Below are positions 42,565-50,837 of a DNA stretch of 64,000 nucleotides, in pieces. Source of the DNA: Sphaerisporangium siamense (GTDB lineage Bacteria; Actinomycetota; Actinomycetes; Streptosporangiales; Streptosporangiaceae). Every line of letters begins with the position of its first letter. Position 1 is the first letter of the stretch. The stretch is from the NCBI RefSeq assembly GCF_014205275.1, contig NZ_JACHND010000001.1, positions 3,286,001 through 3,350,000 of the forward strand. The letters run 5' to 3'. The position numbers and the translations under genes are program-made. The notes under the pieces are model-generated. The model worked only from the letters and a program-made list of their open reading frames with translations, made no database searches and was not told where the DNA came from.

Positions 42565-43224
42565 ATGCCAGCCGATCCCGATGAGCATGTCCTCCTTGCC
42601 AAGCGGGGCGATGCGGCGCGCAACCGCGCCCGGCTCCTCGCCGCGGCTCGGGAGGCCTTCGCCGAGCACGGACACGACGTGGCCCTGGAGGAGATCGCTC
42701 GCGCCGCGAACGTGAGCCGGACGACGCTGTACCGCAACTTCGCCACCCGCGAGGACCTGGCCGCCACCGTCTACGCCGAGGGCCTGGACCTCATCGAACG
42801 GCGCGCGGCCGAGCTCGCGGGCAGCCCCTTCGGTGTGATCGACCTGTTCGAGTTCCTGCTGGACCTGCAGGCGTCGAGCGGGTCGATCACCCCGGTGTTG
42901 TCCCGCTCGGACGCGGCGGTCTTCGCCGGTCTCACCAAGCGCACCGCGGCCGCGTTCGAGCCGCTGGTGGAGGAGGGCATCCGGTCCGGCGTGCTGCGTC
43001 CCGGAATCGAGCTGCACGACCTGCTGCTGGCCATCCTGATGGGTGACATGTCGGCGGGCAGGGCGGATTCGGAGCTGCGCGCCGAGCAGCACATGCGCAG
43101 CCGCGTGATCCTGCGCCGCGGCCTGTTCACCGACCACGCCCTGGCCACCTGGAAACCACCGGCCGAAGCGCCCGCCTCCGCGTCCTCGAACGGCCCTCCG
43201 TCCGGGCGGAACCCGCGCGCGTAG
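42565..43224 (+). CDS. TetR-family transcriptional regulator
   Basis: 219 aa from ATG 42565. The DNA-binding half is NRARLLAAAREAFAEHGHDVALEEIARAANVSRTTLYRNFATREDLAATVYAEGL (about 18-72), followed by a ligand-binding half with no recognisable pocket signature. The last 25 residues (PPAEAPASASSNGPPSGRNPRA) are disordered. It likely represses itself and the SDR gene through the shared CGTACA-N4-TGTACG sites. The 3' 117 bases of the gene are part of a repeat found again at 47379-47518. Confidence 0.87.
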   Translation: MPADPDEHVLLAKRGDAARNRARLLAAAREAFAEHGHDVALEEIARAANVSRTTLYRNFATREDLAATVYAEGLDLIERRAAELAGSPFGVIDLFEFLLDLQASSGSITPVLSRSDAAVFAGLTKRTAAAFEPLVEEGIRSGVLRPGIELHDLLLAILMGDMSAGRADSELRAEQHMRSRVILRRGLFTDHALATWKPPAEAPASASSNGPPSGRNPRA

Positions 43225-43247
43225 GCGCCGAACTCCTCGCCTGCTAC
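43108..43247 (+). repeat. TetR-tail repeat, copy A
   Basis: 140 bases covering the 3' end of the TetR gene and 23 bases beyond. Aligns without gaps to 47379-47518 with about 7 mismatches (roughly 95% identity, counted by eye). Confidence 0.85.
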
Positions 43248-43397
43248 CCCGCGCGCGCCTAGAACACGAGCATCTCCTCCACGGGACGCGTCCGACACCG
43301 GTCACATCATCGCCAGGTCAAGGTTGGCCAACCGTTGTTTCCGCTGCTCACCAGTGGCAATGACGCTGCGGGAGGGGCCGGTTCTCAAGGGGGCGCC

Positions 43398-45050
43398 ATG
43401 ACCAAGACCGGGAGACCCACCAGCCACGGCGACGGCCACCTGACGATGACCGACCGTCAAGGCCACCCCATATACGACAACACGAACCTGCGTACGGTGG
43501 GCGATCGCGGGCCCGCGACGCTGGAGAACTACAGCTATCTGGAACGCGTCGGCCATTTCACGCGCGAACGCATCCCCGAACGGGTCGTTCACGCACGCGG
43601 ATTCACCGCGTTCGGCCACTTCGAGTCCTACGGCACATGGGGCGAGGAGCCGATCTCCCGCTACACCCGCGCCAGGCTGTTCCAGGAGCGGGGCAAGCGC
43701 ACCGAGGTGGCGGTGCGTCTGTCGCTGGTCATCGGCGGACGTGAGTCCGAGGAGACGGCCCGCGACGTTCGCGGCTTCGCCGTGAAGTTCTACACCGAGG
43801 ACGGCAACTGGGACCTGGTCGGCAACAACCTGGCGGTGTTCTTCATCCGTGACCCGGCCAAGTTCGTCGATGTGGTGCACGCCTTCAAGCCCGACCCCGT
43901 GACGTTCCACCAGGACCCCAACCGGGCCTTCGACCTGCTGTCGCTGACACCCGAAAGCATGCACCTGCTGGTCAACCTGTTCAGCCCGCGGGGCCTGCCG
44001 TCCGACCTTCGCCACATGCAGGCGTTCGGCGTCAACACCTACAAGTGGGTCAACGACCAGGGCGAGACATTCCTGGTCAAGTACCACTGGATTCCCAAGC
44101 TGGGCGTGCGCAGCATGACCGCGCAGGACGCCGCCAGGATCCAGGCCACCGAGCTCAGCCATGCCTCCAAGGATCTGCGGGCCGCGATCGAGAACGGCGA
44201 ATTCCCTGAGTGGGAGATGCGGGTGCAGGTGATGAGCGACGATGAGCACCCGGAACTCGATTTCGACCCGCTCGACGCGACCAAGGCGTGGCCGGAGGAG
44301 ATCTTCCCCCCGAAACCGGTCGGACGCCTGGTGCTCGACCAGAACGCCCAGGACTACTTCACGGAATCCGAGCAGATCGCGTTCGGCGCCGGTGTGATCG
44401 TGGACGGGCTCGAACTGTCAGAGGACAAGATGCTGACAGGTCGCACGTTCGCCTACGGCGACACGCAGCGTTACCGCATCGGCCCCAACTACCAGCAGGT
44501 TCCGGTCAACAGGCCGAAGAACCAGATACACACCAACCAGCGCGACTCTCAGGCGCTGATGCACCAGGATCCCAGCGGTCCGAACCCGCATGTCAACTAC
44601 TCGCCCTCCGTCCTGGGAGGGCTGACCCCCGCGCCGCCTCCGCCGCACGACACGCGCGGACCGGAGTACCACGGCCGCCTGACCGGGACGCCGATCACGC
44701 GTACGAACGACTACAAGCAGGCCGGGCAGCGGTTCCGCCTGATGGAGCAGTGGGAGCGCGACGACCTGGTGAACAACCTGACCATCGCGCTGTCGGCGTG
44801 CGACCGGCCGATCCGGGAACGCATGATCTGGCACCTGCTGATGGTCGAGGACGAACTGGGGCTGCGCGTCGGCGAGGGAATCGGCGTCTCCGTGGCGGAC
44901 GTCTCCCACCTGGAGCCGTTGCCGGGACAGGTGCTCACAGATGAGGACCGAGTCCGGCTGGCCAATCTGGGCGACAACGGGCCGCGCGACGTGGCCGGAC
45001 TCCGGATGACCCACTGTGTCCCCAACGAGCGGGCCGAGGTCTCCGGCTGA
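43398..45050 (+). CDS. Catalase (haem, clade with about 550 aa)
   Basis: 550 aa from ATG 43398 (AAGGGGG upstream). Catalytic His65 lies in ERVVHARGFTAFG; the distal Asn in LVGNNLAVFFIRDP (143/144); the proximal haem Tyr in RTFAYGDTQRYRIGPNYQQVPVNRP. The TTDRQGHPIYDN-like start, RLFQ..GKRTEVAVRLS and ARDVRGFAVKFYTEDGNWD are all standard. It removes hydrogen peroxide in the cytosol. The C-terminal 60 residues go beyond the minimal small-subunit form. No OxyR or CatR regulator is adjacent; the TetR gene just upstream is on the same strand. Confidence 0.93.
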   Translation: MTKTGRPTSHGDGHLTMTDRQGHPIYDNTNLRTVGDRGPATLENYSYLERVGHFTRERIPERVVHARGFTAFGHFESYGTWGEEPISRYTRARLFQERGKRTEVAVRLSLVIGGRESEETARDVRGFAVKFYTEDGNWDLVGNNLAVFFIRDPAKFVDVVHAFKPDPVTFHQDPNRAFDLLSLTPESMHLLVNLFSPRGLPSDLRHMQAFGVNTYKWVNDQGETFLVKYHWIPKLGVRSMTAQDAARIQATELSHASKDLRAAIENGEFPEWEMRVQVMSDDEHPELDFDPLDATKAWPEEIFPPKPVGRLVLDQNAQDYFTESEQIAFGAGVIVDGLELSEDKMLTGRTFAYGDTQRYRIGPNYQQVPVNRPKNQIHTNQRDSQALMHQDPSGPNPHVNYSPSVLGGLTPAPPPPHDTRGPEYHGRLTGTPITRTNDYKQAGQRFRLMEQWERDDLVNNLTIALSACDRPIRERMIWHLLMVEDELGLRVGEGIGVSVADVSHLEPLPGQVLTDEDRVRLANLGDNGPRDVAGLRMTHCVPNERAEVSG

Positions 45051-45061
45051 CCCGGCCCCAC

Positions 45062-45101
45062 CCTTGGCGGCACTCCGACGCCTCCACGCTACGACCGCGG
45101 C
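45062..45101 (+). repeat. Leader-region repeat, copy A
   Basis: About 40 bases just after catalase that match 49000-49041 closely (CGGCACTCCGACGCCTCCACG shared without a break). At the second site the sequence is the leader of the collapsed oxidoreductase gene. Confidence 0.6.
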
Positions 45102-45109
45102 CACTGGTG

Positions 45110-45466
45110 CTAGGGAACGGCGCGGTCCCTGTTCGCGGCGATGGCGCGGGCCGTGGCGGACGGGTCGCGGGCGGGGTGGGTCTTCGTGGGGAGGCCGTCG
45201 GGCCGTCTGGTCAGGTACCAGGCGCCGCCACCGCCGGGGACGTCCACCACGGTGACCGTCGTCACCAGGCGCCCGTCGCCGTAGACGTCCAGCTCGGGAG
45301 GGCGGAGGATCGCCTGGTGCGGCCCCCAGTGCATGTGCAGGTACAGGCGTTCGACCATGCGCCCGTACAGCCCGTGCGGCGCCAGCTCCGCGCGCAGGGC
45401 GCGCAGGGTCCGGCGGTGCGCTTCCGCCTGCCGCTCGGGGACGCCGTACATCATCAGGCCGGTCAT
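45110..45466 (-). CDS. Hypothetical protein, 118 aa
   Basis: MTGLMMYGVPERQAEAHRRTLRALRAELAPHGLYGRMVERLYLHMHWGPHQAILRPPELDVYGDG opens a small soluble protein with a beta-rich second half (LVTTVTVVDVPGGGGAWYLTRR). Its ATG overlaps the stop of the next gene upstream (ATGA, 45463-45466). I recognise no family. With that gene it stands divergent to an XRE regulator, an arrangement that suggests control by it. Confidence 0.6.
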   Translation of the reverse strand: MTGLMMYGVPERQAEAHRRTLRALRAELAPHGLYGRMVERLYLHMHWGPHQAILRPPELDVYGDGRLVTTVTVVDVPGGGGAWYLTRRPDGLPTKTHPARDPSATARAIAANRDRAVP

Positions 45467-45801
45467 GCGGCCCGACCCCGCTGAGCACGCGCTCCCATCA
45501 TCCCGGCCGCGGCCTCGGACTCGGACTCGCGCATGAGGGTGCGGAGCCCGTCGATGGTGGTCGCCTGGACGAGGGGCTCGGTGACGGCGGCCGTCCGGGC
45601 GATGGCGTAGAAGCGGCGGTGGTACGGGCCGTAGAGGACCAGCCAGCCGGGTTCCAAGAGGTCCAGGTGGGCGGCTCTGGCCTTCTGGCCCCCGTCCCAG
45701 TCGCGGTGGGCCGGATGGTCCAGGTCCGGGTTCGGCTGGGAGTGCGGACGGCGCTGGCGGTGCCGTCCTGGGGAGGGGTGGGCGGACGTGCGGTCGTGCA
45801 T
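45463..45801 (-). CDS. Hypothetical protein, 112 aa
   Basis: From ATG 45801 (CAGGAG upstream). The first 45 residues are rich in His, Arg, Pro and Gln; then WLVLYGPYHRRFYAIARTAAVTEPLVQATTIDGLRTLMRESESEAA forms a compact conserved-looking core. No family recognised. Coupled to the 118-aa gene. A 20-base piece of this gene recurs at 49086-49105. Confidence 0.6.
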   Translation of the reverse strand: MHDRTSAHPSPGRHRQRRPHSQPNPDLDHPAHRDWDGGQKARAAHLDLLEPGWLVLYGPYHRRFYAIARTAAVTEPLVQATTIDGLRTLMRESESEAAAGMMGARAQRGRAA

Positions 45802-45970
45802 GCGTTCGTACTCCTGATCGACTCTTGGGAAATTTCTCGAACTGACGCTGTGCAACCGGCCCGTCATTTAGGGTTACCATTACGTTGTCGAGAGGTGGGA
45901 CGGGGCGGCAAGCGCTGATCCACTACGGCGATCTGCTGTCGATTTCGGCGAGCTCGGAGGGGGAAACGGC

Positions 45971-47338
45971 ATGCCCGCACCGCGTAAGAACAGTGACCGA
46001 TATCGGTCGATGGCGCACTATTTCGGGGCGCTTATCCGTGATCTTCGGGATACGTATGAGCTGCGCGTCGGCGATCCGCTCACCGTGGCCGAACTCGCAG
46101 CCAGAGCGGGCTATTCGGCCTCTATGATCGGCCAGCTCGAACGCGGCGAAAGCCTGCCGGAGTCAGGTCAACGCGTCCAGGCGCTGGACGATGCCCTGCG
46201 TGCCGATGGGCAGTTGAAAACGGTGTGGCCATTGGTGCAACGGCTCGGACATTGCTCTATAGACGACCTAGCCGCCACGACAATTCGGATAATTGCGGGT
46301 TATCGTGAGAACGGATCTGGTTCCCTCCCAGAGGGAGATGATATGGAACGTCGCCATCTCTTTCAGTTGGCTGGCCTCGGCCTGTTGGCTCAAGGACCCC
46401 TCTTCGGCGCCGGCGAGCCGGTCCGCCACATGCTCGAACGGGTCCTCAACACGGCCGAGAGCTACACGGCAGCAGACTGGGAGCTCGCCTGCTTTGAGCA
46501 CATGCATGCGATCCAGACCCTGCCGCCCTCAACCGTGCGTGACGATCTCGTGCTGGACATGGCCGCTGTACAGCAGACGCTCACACGCAGCCGTGCCGAC
46601 CAGGTAGGCGATTTGCAGCGAGTCGCGGCATGGCTGGCCGTGCTGCATTCGAACGTCCTCACGCGGCTCGGGGAGCACGGCGCGGCTCGTCGCTGGTGGA
46701 GGACCGCTCGCCAAGCCGCTGACGCTTCTGGTGACAAGGACATGCAGGCATGGGTGCGGGGTTATGAGGCCGTGTTCGGCCTGTACTCCCCGCGACGGAC
46801 AGAGGTGATACTGGCCCTGGCTCGTAATGCCCAATCCCTCAACGGGGTCCGCGTCACGCCTGGACTGATGAAGGCTGTGGGCGCAGAGGCTCAGGCGCTT
46901 GCCGTGATGGGCAGGCAGCAGGAGGCCGTCGATCGCCTTCACCATCTCCATGAACTGGCCGAGCACTACAGCGTTCGCGAAGATTACGGCTGGACGGAGG
47001 ACTCCACGTGGTTCACGTCCTCCTGGGTCCACTCGTACGGGGGGGCCACCGAGATGGCACGCGAGGCGCGCGACCGCGTGCGTTCATGCTCGCCCGGCTA
47101 CCAGAACGCAGCGAACATACGTCTGCACGAGGCGATCAGCGTGGGCAGCAGCGGCGGATACAACGAGGCACTCCAACTCGCCGCGCAGGTGATGTCCGAT
47201 CTAGAACCCGCGTATCGCACGCACATGATCGCTCATACGGCGCATCGGGTTCTCGACACGATCCCGCTCGACAAGCGCCGTGAGCTGCCCGCTCTCGGCG
47301 ACTACCGCGAAGCGATCAGCGCGCCTGTGGCCACTTAG
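45971..47338 (+). CDS. XRE-family regulator with TPR-like C-terminal domain
   Basis: 455 aa from ATG 45971 (GGAGGGGG upstream). Helix-turn-helix at about 20-80 (YFGALIRDLRDTYELRVGDPLTVAELAARAGYSASMIGQLERGESLPESGQRVQALDDAL). The remaining 350 residues are helical repeats (e.g. QRVAAWLAVLHSNVLTRLGEHGAARRWWRTARQAAD, MKAVGAEAQALAVMGRQQEAVDRLHHLHELA), the layout of TPR-type regulators. Codon usage is less GC-rich than its neighbours. Probably controls the divergent small genes; ligand unknown. Confidence 0.8.
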   Translation: MPAPRKNSDRYRSMAHYFGALIRDLRDTYELRVGDPLTVAELAARAGYSASMIGQLERGESLPESGQRVQALDDALRADGQLKTVWPLVQRLGHCSIDDLAATTIRIIAGYRENGSGSLPEGDDMERRHLFQLAGLGLLAQGPLFGAGEPVRHMLERVLNTAESYTAADWELACFEHMHAIQTLPPSTVRDDLVLDMAAVQQTLTRSRADQVGDLQRVAAWLAVLHSNVLTRLGEHGAARRWWRTARQAADASGDKDMQAWVRGYEAVFGLYSPRRTEVILALARNAQSLNGVRVTPGLMKAVGAEAQALAVMGRQQEAVDRLHHLHELAEHYSVREDYGWTEDSTWFTSSWVHSYGGATEMAREARDRVRSCSPGYQNAANIRLHEAISVGSSGGYNEALQLAAQVMSDLEPAYRTHMIAHTAHRVLDTIPLDKRRELPALGDYREAISAPVAT

Positions 47339-47378
47339 GGATCACGGGTTGGCGGGGGAGTCGGGCTAGGCCCGGGGC

Positions 47379-47518
47379 ATCCTGCGCCGCGGCCTGTTCA
47401 CCGACCACGCCCTGGCCGCCTGGGAACCACCGGCCGAAGCGCCCGCCTCCGCGTCCCCGACCCGCCCTCCGTCCGGGCGGAACCCGCGCGCGTAGGCGCC
47501 GAACTCCTCGTCCGCTAC
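47379..47518 (+). repeat. TetR-tail repeat, copy B (orphan)
   Basis: 140 bases matching the 3' end of the TetR gene (43108-43247) at about 95%, without the rest of the gene. It lies directly after the XRE regulator. Confidence 0.85.
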
Positions 47519-47520
47519 TC

Positions 47521-48378
47521 CTAGTGGGAAGTCTCTTCTCCGACGTCGTAGACGCCGGGGAGACTGCCTACCGCCCGCTCCACGCGGGCGACCGCGTCGG
47601 GAGCGTCGAGGACCAGGTGGAACGTCTCGGGGATGTAGGGGAGGGGTTTCGTGGTGCCCGGCGGGTGGGTCTCTATCACCCACATGACGTTCTTCGCGGC
47701 GTGCCCACGATCTTCCAGGTAGATCGGGCCTACGCCGTCCAGGGCGCTGAGGGTTCGGTAGACGGCGGTCCGCTCGGACGCGCTCGCCGCGCCGCGCCCG
47801 ACGCACCGTGACTCCTTGACCACTGGCTTCTCCGGGCAGAGCCAGACGGCCACGTTGGTCTTGCCGGCCCAGAAGCTCGTCCCTTTCACGTAGATGTTCG
47901 AGACCCCAGGCATGTTCTCGACCTTCCGCGAGAAGTCGCCCGTCGCGGTCAGATTCACCGCGAAGGATTCAGGCATATCCGTTTCGCGCACCTCCCAGGG
48001 AAGTCGGTCACTCATACCCGAGGCATTGAAGTCTTCGAGCGCCTCCGCGCGCGACTTGAGCCGTACGGCGGACACCTCGGGCAGGCCCCGCAGGGTGCGC
48101 TCGATCGTCAGCCGCTGCGCGGATGTGGCCTCATCCTCGCCGCAGCTGTTCAGCGCGCTGTTCTCCTTGCACAGGTATACCGTCGCCGTTCCCGACGCCG
48201 GCCACGGGTCGTCAGGGGGCGGCAGCGGCCCGGCCGGTGGACGCCGTACGAACCACACCCCCGCGCCGAGCCCGACGAGCAGCAGCACGACAACGATCGG
48301 CACCACCGGGCTCCAACGCCTACCGGGGCTCTCCAGAACCTCTTCCGGACCCATACGCACGACTGTGTCGGGGGTCAC
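47521..48378 (-). CDS. Membrane-anchored protein with two FtsX extracellular-domain-like repeats
   Basis: 285 aa with a GTG start. One membrane helix (about 25-46, WSPVVPIVVVLLLVGLGAGVWFV), then two similar domains outside the cell: first ATVYLCKENSALNSCGEDEATSAQRLTIERTLRGLPEVSAVRLKSRAEALEDF...MPESFAVNLTATGDFSRKVENMPGVSNIYV; second VAVWLCPEKPVVKESRCVGRGAASASERTAVYRTLSALDGVGPIYLEDRGHA...ETFHLVLDAPDAVARVERAVGSLPGVYDV. Each has the paired cysteines and P-G-V ending of the FtsX external domain that activates cell-wall hydrolases, but there is no FtsX permease part and no ftsE nearby. Confidence 0.72.
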   Translation of the reverse strand: MTPDTVVRMGPEEVLESPGRRWSPVVPIVVVLLLVGLGAGVWFVRRPPAGPLPPPDDPWPASGTATVYLCKENSALNSCGEDEATSAQRLTIERTLRGLPEVSAVRLKSRAEALEDFNASGMSDRLPWEVRETDMPESFAVNLTATGDFSRKVENMPGVSNIYVKGTSFWAGKTNVAVWLCPEKPVVKESRCVGRGAASASERTAVYRTLSALDGVGPIYLEDRGHAAKNVMWVIETHPPGTTKPLPYIPETFHLVLDAPDAVARVERAVGSLPGVYDVGEETSH

Positions 48379-48443
48379 GTCCCATGGTCAACTCGTTCGG
48401 CACACCGCACTTCGACGGTCTGCGGGATGCTCGTCACACGTCC

Positions 48444-48985
48444 TCAGGCGGCCGGGATGCGGAGGACGAGACGACCATGCGGGCCGCCACCTTCACCACG
48501 CACCGCCGCTTCGGTCGCCCGGTGTGCCTCGCGGGCCTCCGACAGCGGGAGCAGGTGTGTGCTCAGGCGCAGACCTCCGCCGGACAGGCGGCGGTTGATC
48601 CAGCCGGCGGCCTCGCCCAGCTCCCCGACGGTCGCCAGACTGATCACGAAACCCACGACGGACCGATCGTGAACGGGACGCACGCGAGCCGCGACGCCGC
48701 CCCCTGCCGCCCGCCGTGCCCCAGGCTGTTCGACCAGACCGGCGACCCGGCCGCCGGCCCCGACGTCCCGGGCTCCACCACCTCGCCGACGAGGTCACGC
48801 CCCAGCACCAGCGGAAGGGGCACGGGTGTGGGGTAGAGCCCGGACCGCACGAACGTGTCCACCCGGTTGACGGCCGTCGCGATGCCGCGCACCAGCACCT
48901 CTCCGGGGCCGGGCACCGGGTCGGGCAGCTCGCCGTACCGGATCGCGTCCACGGGCCCGAGCCGTTCGACGTAAGCGGCACGCAT
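48444..48985 (-). pseudogene. Collapsed zinc-type/quinone oxidoreductase (MDR) gene
   Basis: From ATG 48985 (AAGGGAGGG upstream) about 95 residues match the N-terminal domain of quinone-oxidoreductase-type MDR enzymes (MRAAYVERLGPVDAIRYGELPDPVPGPGEVLVRG...GRDLVGEVVEPG). Then the frame shifts, and the final 75 residues of the same family follow (HDRSVVGFVISLATVGELGEAAGWINRRL...THLLPLSEAREAHRATEA...GRLVLRI). The whole NAD(P)-binding core (about 150 residues) is missing. The gene is dead. Confidence 0.8.
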
Positions 48986-48999
48986 GACGACCCGCCCTC

Positions 49000-49041
49000 C
49001 CTTGACGGCACTCCGACGCCTCCACGGTACGGATCGCGGCC
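49000..49041 (+). repeat. Leader-region repeat, copy B
   Basis: Matches 45062-45101. On the minus strand this is the ribosome-site leader of the collapsed oxidoreductase gene, so this is the functional context of the repeat. A further 20-base exact match (49086-49105 to 45610-45629) lies just beyond. Confidence 0.6.
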
Positions 49042-49108
49042 GACGCGCCGGACTCCTGGTCCGCCGCCGTACGCCGGGACCTGTGGAAGCGGCGGTGGTA
49101 CGGGCGAG

Positions 49109-50422
49109 TCAGGCCGACCCGTGGCGTCGTCCCCGGGCCGTAACCGTCAGGGCCATGGCGGTCATCACGGAGAGGAGGCCCCAGGCCGGGGTGAAGCTGT
49201 GCGTCAGGTCCTTGAGGAGGCCGAGAGCGGGAGGGGCCAGGATCACGGCGATTTGGTTGACGGCCATGGCCAGCCCGAGGGCGAATCCGGTCTTGTCCGG
49301 TGGAGCCGATTCGGCCACGTAGGCCACCCATGGGCCGTACCAGCCGTACCCGAAGAAGCCGAGCCATATGAAGAGAGGGATGGCCGCGGCGGGCGTCTGT
49401 CCTGCGGGTGTCATCAGGGCTGCCATCCCGGCGATCACGGCGACCATGCAGGTCATGACGATGGCGTACCGCCCGGACCTGCCACGGTCGCTCCAGGCCG
49501 CCAGGCAGATGCGGCCGGCGACCCCCGCCCCCTGGGCCGCCAACAGCACAAGGGCCGCCGAGCCGGCCGAAAGCTTGGTGGCGTCGTGCAGGTGCAACAC
49601 GGTCAGCACGAGCACACCGCTCTGCACCGAGATCAGACTCGTTCCCGACAGCATGATCTTCCTCATGGCCGGTTCCCGCAGCATCCGCAGCCGCCCGCCG
49701 ACCTGCGACCTGACCGAGTCCGCCACCCCAGCGTCGCGCCGCGCTCGCCTGGACGACGCCCCTCTCGCCGCGCCATGGTCGGCGGCGGGGGTGGGTGACG
49801 TGCGGGTCGGTTCGCTCGCGGGGCCAGGGGCGTTGGCGGGCGGGGTGCGGTAGAAGGTCATGAAGACGACGGCGCCGAGCAGGGCGACGAGGCCGCCGGC
49901 CAGGAGTGTCGCGCGCCAGCCGTACGTCTGGGCGAGCAACGGCAGGACGGCCGCCGCGAGCGCGCCGCCCAGGGGGAGGCCCGCCTGGCGGATGCCCATC
50001 GCGAAGCCTCGCCGGGACGCGTCGAACCACGACGCCACCGACTTGCTCCCGCCGGGCTGCGCGCTGCTGTACCCGGCCCCCACCACCAGCAGCACGACCA
50101 GCAGGGACGCGTACCCCGGCGCCGTGCTTCCCAAGGTCAGCCCCGCCGCCACCACGCAGGCCCCGACCCCGACGACCCAGCGCTCGTTGTACCGGTCGAG
50201 CAGTACCCCGGCCACCAGCAACCCGACCAACGGAACGAACTGCGCGGCGGACAGCAGAAGACCGAGCTGCGCCGTGCTGAGCCCCAGGTCCCGTTGCAGG
50301 AAGATGCCGATCGCCCCGATGCCCTGCACGAAGAACCCGGAGGCCGCCTGGGCGAACGTGGCGATGCCGAGGACGATCCACCGGTATCCGGCCGCGTCGG
50401 CCGCCGAGCGTCCGACGCTCAT
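49109..50422 (-). CDS. MFS transporter
   Basis: 437 aa from ATG 50422 (GGTGGGG upstream). Twelve hydrophobic segments in two sets of six, the first with DRYNERWVVGVGACVV (the D-R-Y/F-G-R-R loop 2-3 motif) and the second with WSDRGRSGRYAIVMTCM. The central loop (about 205-250) is charged and Ser/Arg-rich. The general pattern resembles the oxalate:formate/monocarboxylate-type MFS branch. Direction and substrate unknown. Confidence 0.85.
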   Translation of the reverse strand: MSVGRSAADAAGYRWIVLGIATFAQAASGFFVQGIGAIGIFLQRDLGLSTAQLGLLLSAAQFVPLVGLLVAGVLLDRYNERWVVGVGACVVAAGLTLGSTAPGYASLLVVLLVVGAGYSSAQPGGSKSVASWFDASRRGFAMGIRQAGLPLGGALAAAVLPLLAQTYGWRATLLAGGLVALLGAVVFMTFYRTPPANAPGPASEPTRTSPTPAADHGAARGASSRRARRDAGVADSVRSQVGGRLRMLREPAMRKIMLSGTSLISVQSGVLVLTVLHLHDATKLSAGSAALVLLAAQGAGVAGRICLAAWSDRGRSGRYAIVMTCMVAVIAGMAALMTPAGQTPAAAIPLFIWLGFFGYGWYGPWVAYVAESAPPDKTGFALGLAMAVNQIAVILAPPALGLLKDLTHSFTPAWGLLSVMTAMALTVTARGRRHGSA

Positions 50423-50837
50423 GCGCCGCCCCACCACCGTCCGGACCGTCGCTTCGGCGGGACACCGGCACCTGGCAGCTCAAGATCGGCCACTATCGCA
50501 ACTTAGGCGTAGGTATGTCCGTCGGCAACCGCCACGAGATCCATCCCGAGTCACGGAGTCCACTCATGTCGATCACCCGTCGACCCTGCCTTCGCCTTCG
50601 GTGCACTTTCCCGTACAGGTACGGATGGCACTACGGATAGGCAGAACGCGACCCGGCACCTAGCGTCACGGAAAAGGGCGGTTCACCAGGCCGCCCGATC
50701 CGAAGGAACCCGGTCACCCCCCAACCCCTTCACGCCGCGGGCCCGCGACGTCCGGCGGCGTGGCCCCGCCGTCCGCGTACCCCGGCGATGGACTCGGCGA
50801 CGGACCCGGCGGCGGACGGCACAGAAAGGATGCGCGC
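50423..50837. other. Divergent intergenic region before the first M4 gene
   Basis: 415 bases. The only structured element is CCGTAC-AG-GTACGG at 50611-50624, a 14-base dyad. No GAAATTTC site like those at the other two M4 genes is seen. No gene. Confidence 0.6.
50611..50624. promoter_or_regulatory. CCGTAC-AG-GTACGG dyad
   Basis: A short perfect dyad 214 bases before the first M4 gene and 189 bases from the MFS start; it could regulate either. The N-N-N-GTAC-nn-GTAC-N-N-N geometry is that of NarL-family sites such as the MacR palindrome. Confidence 0.4.
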
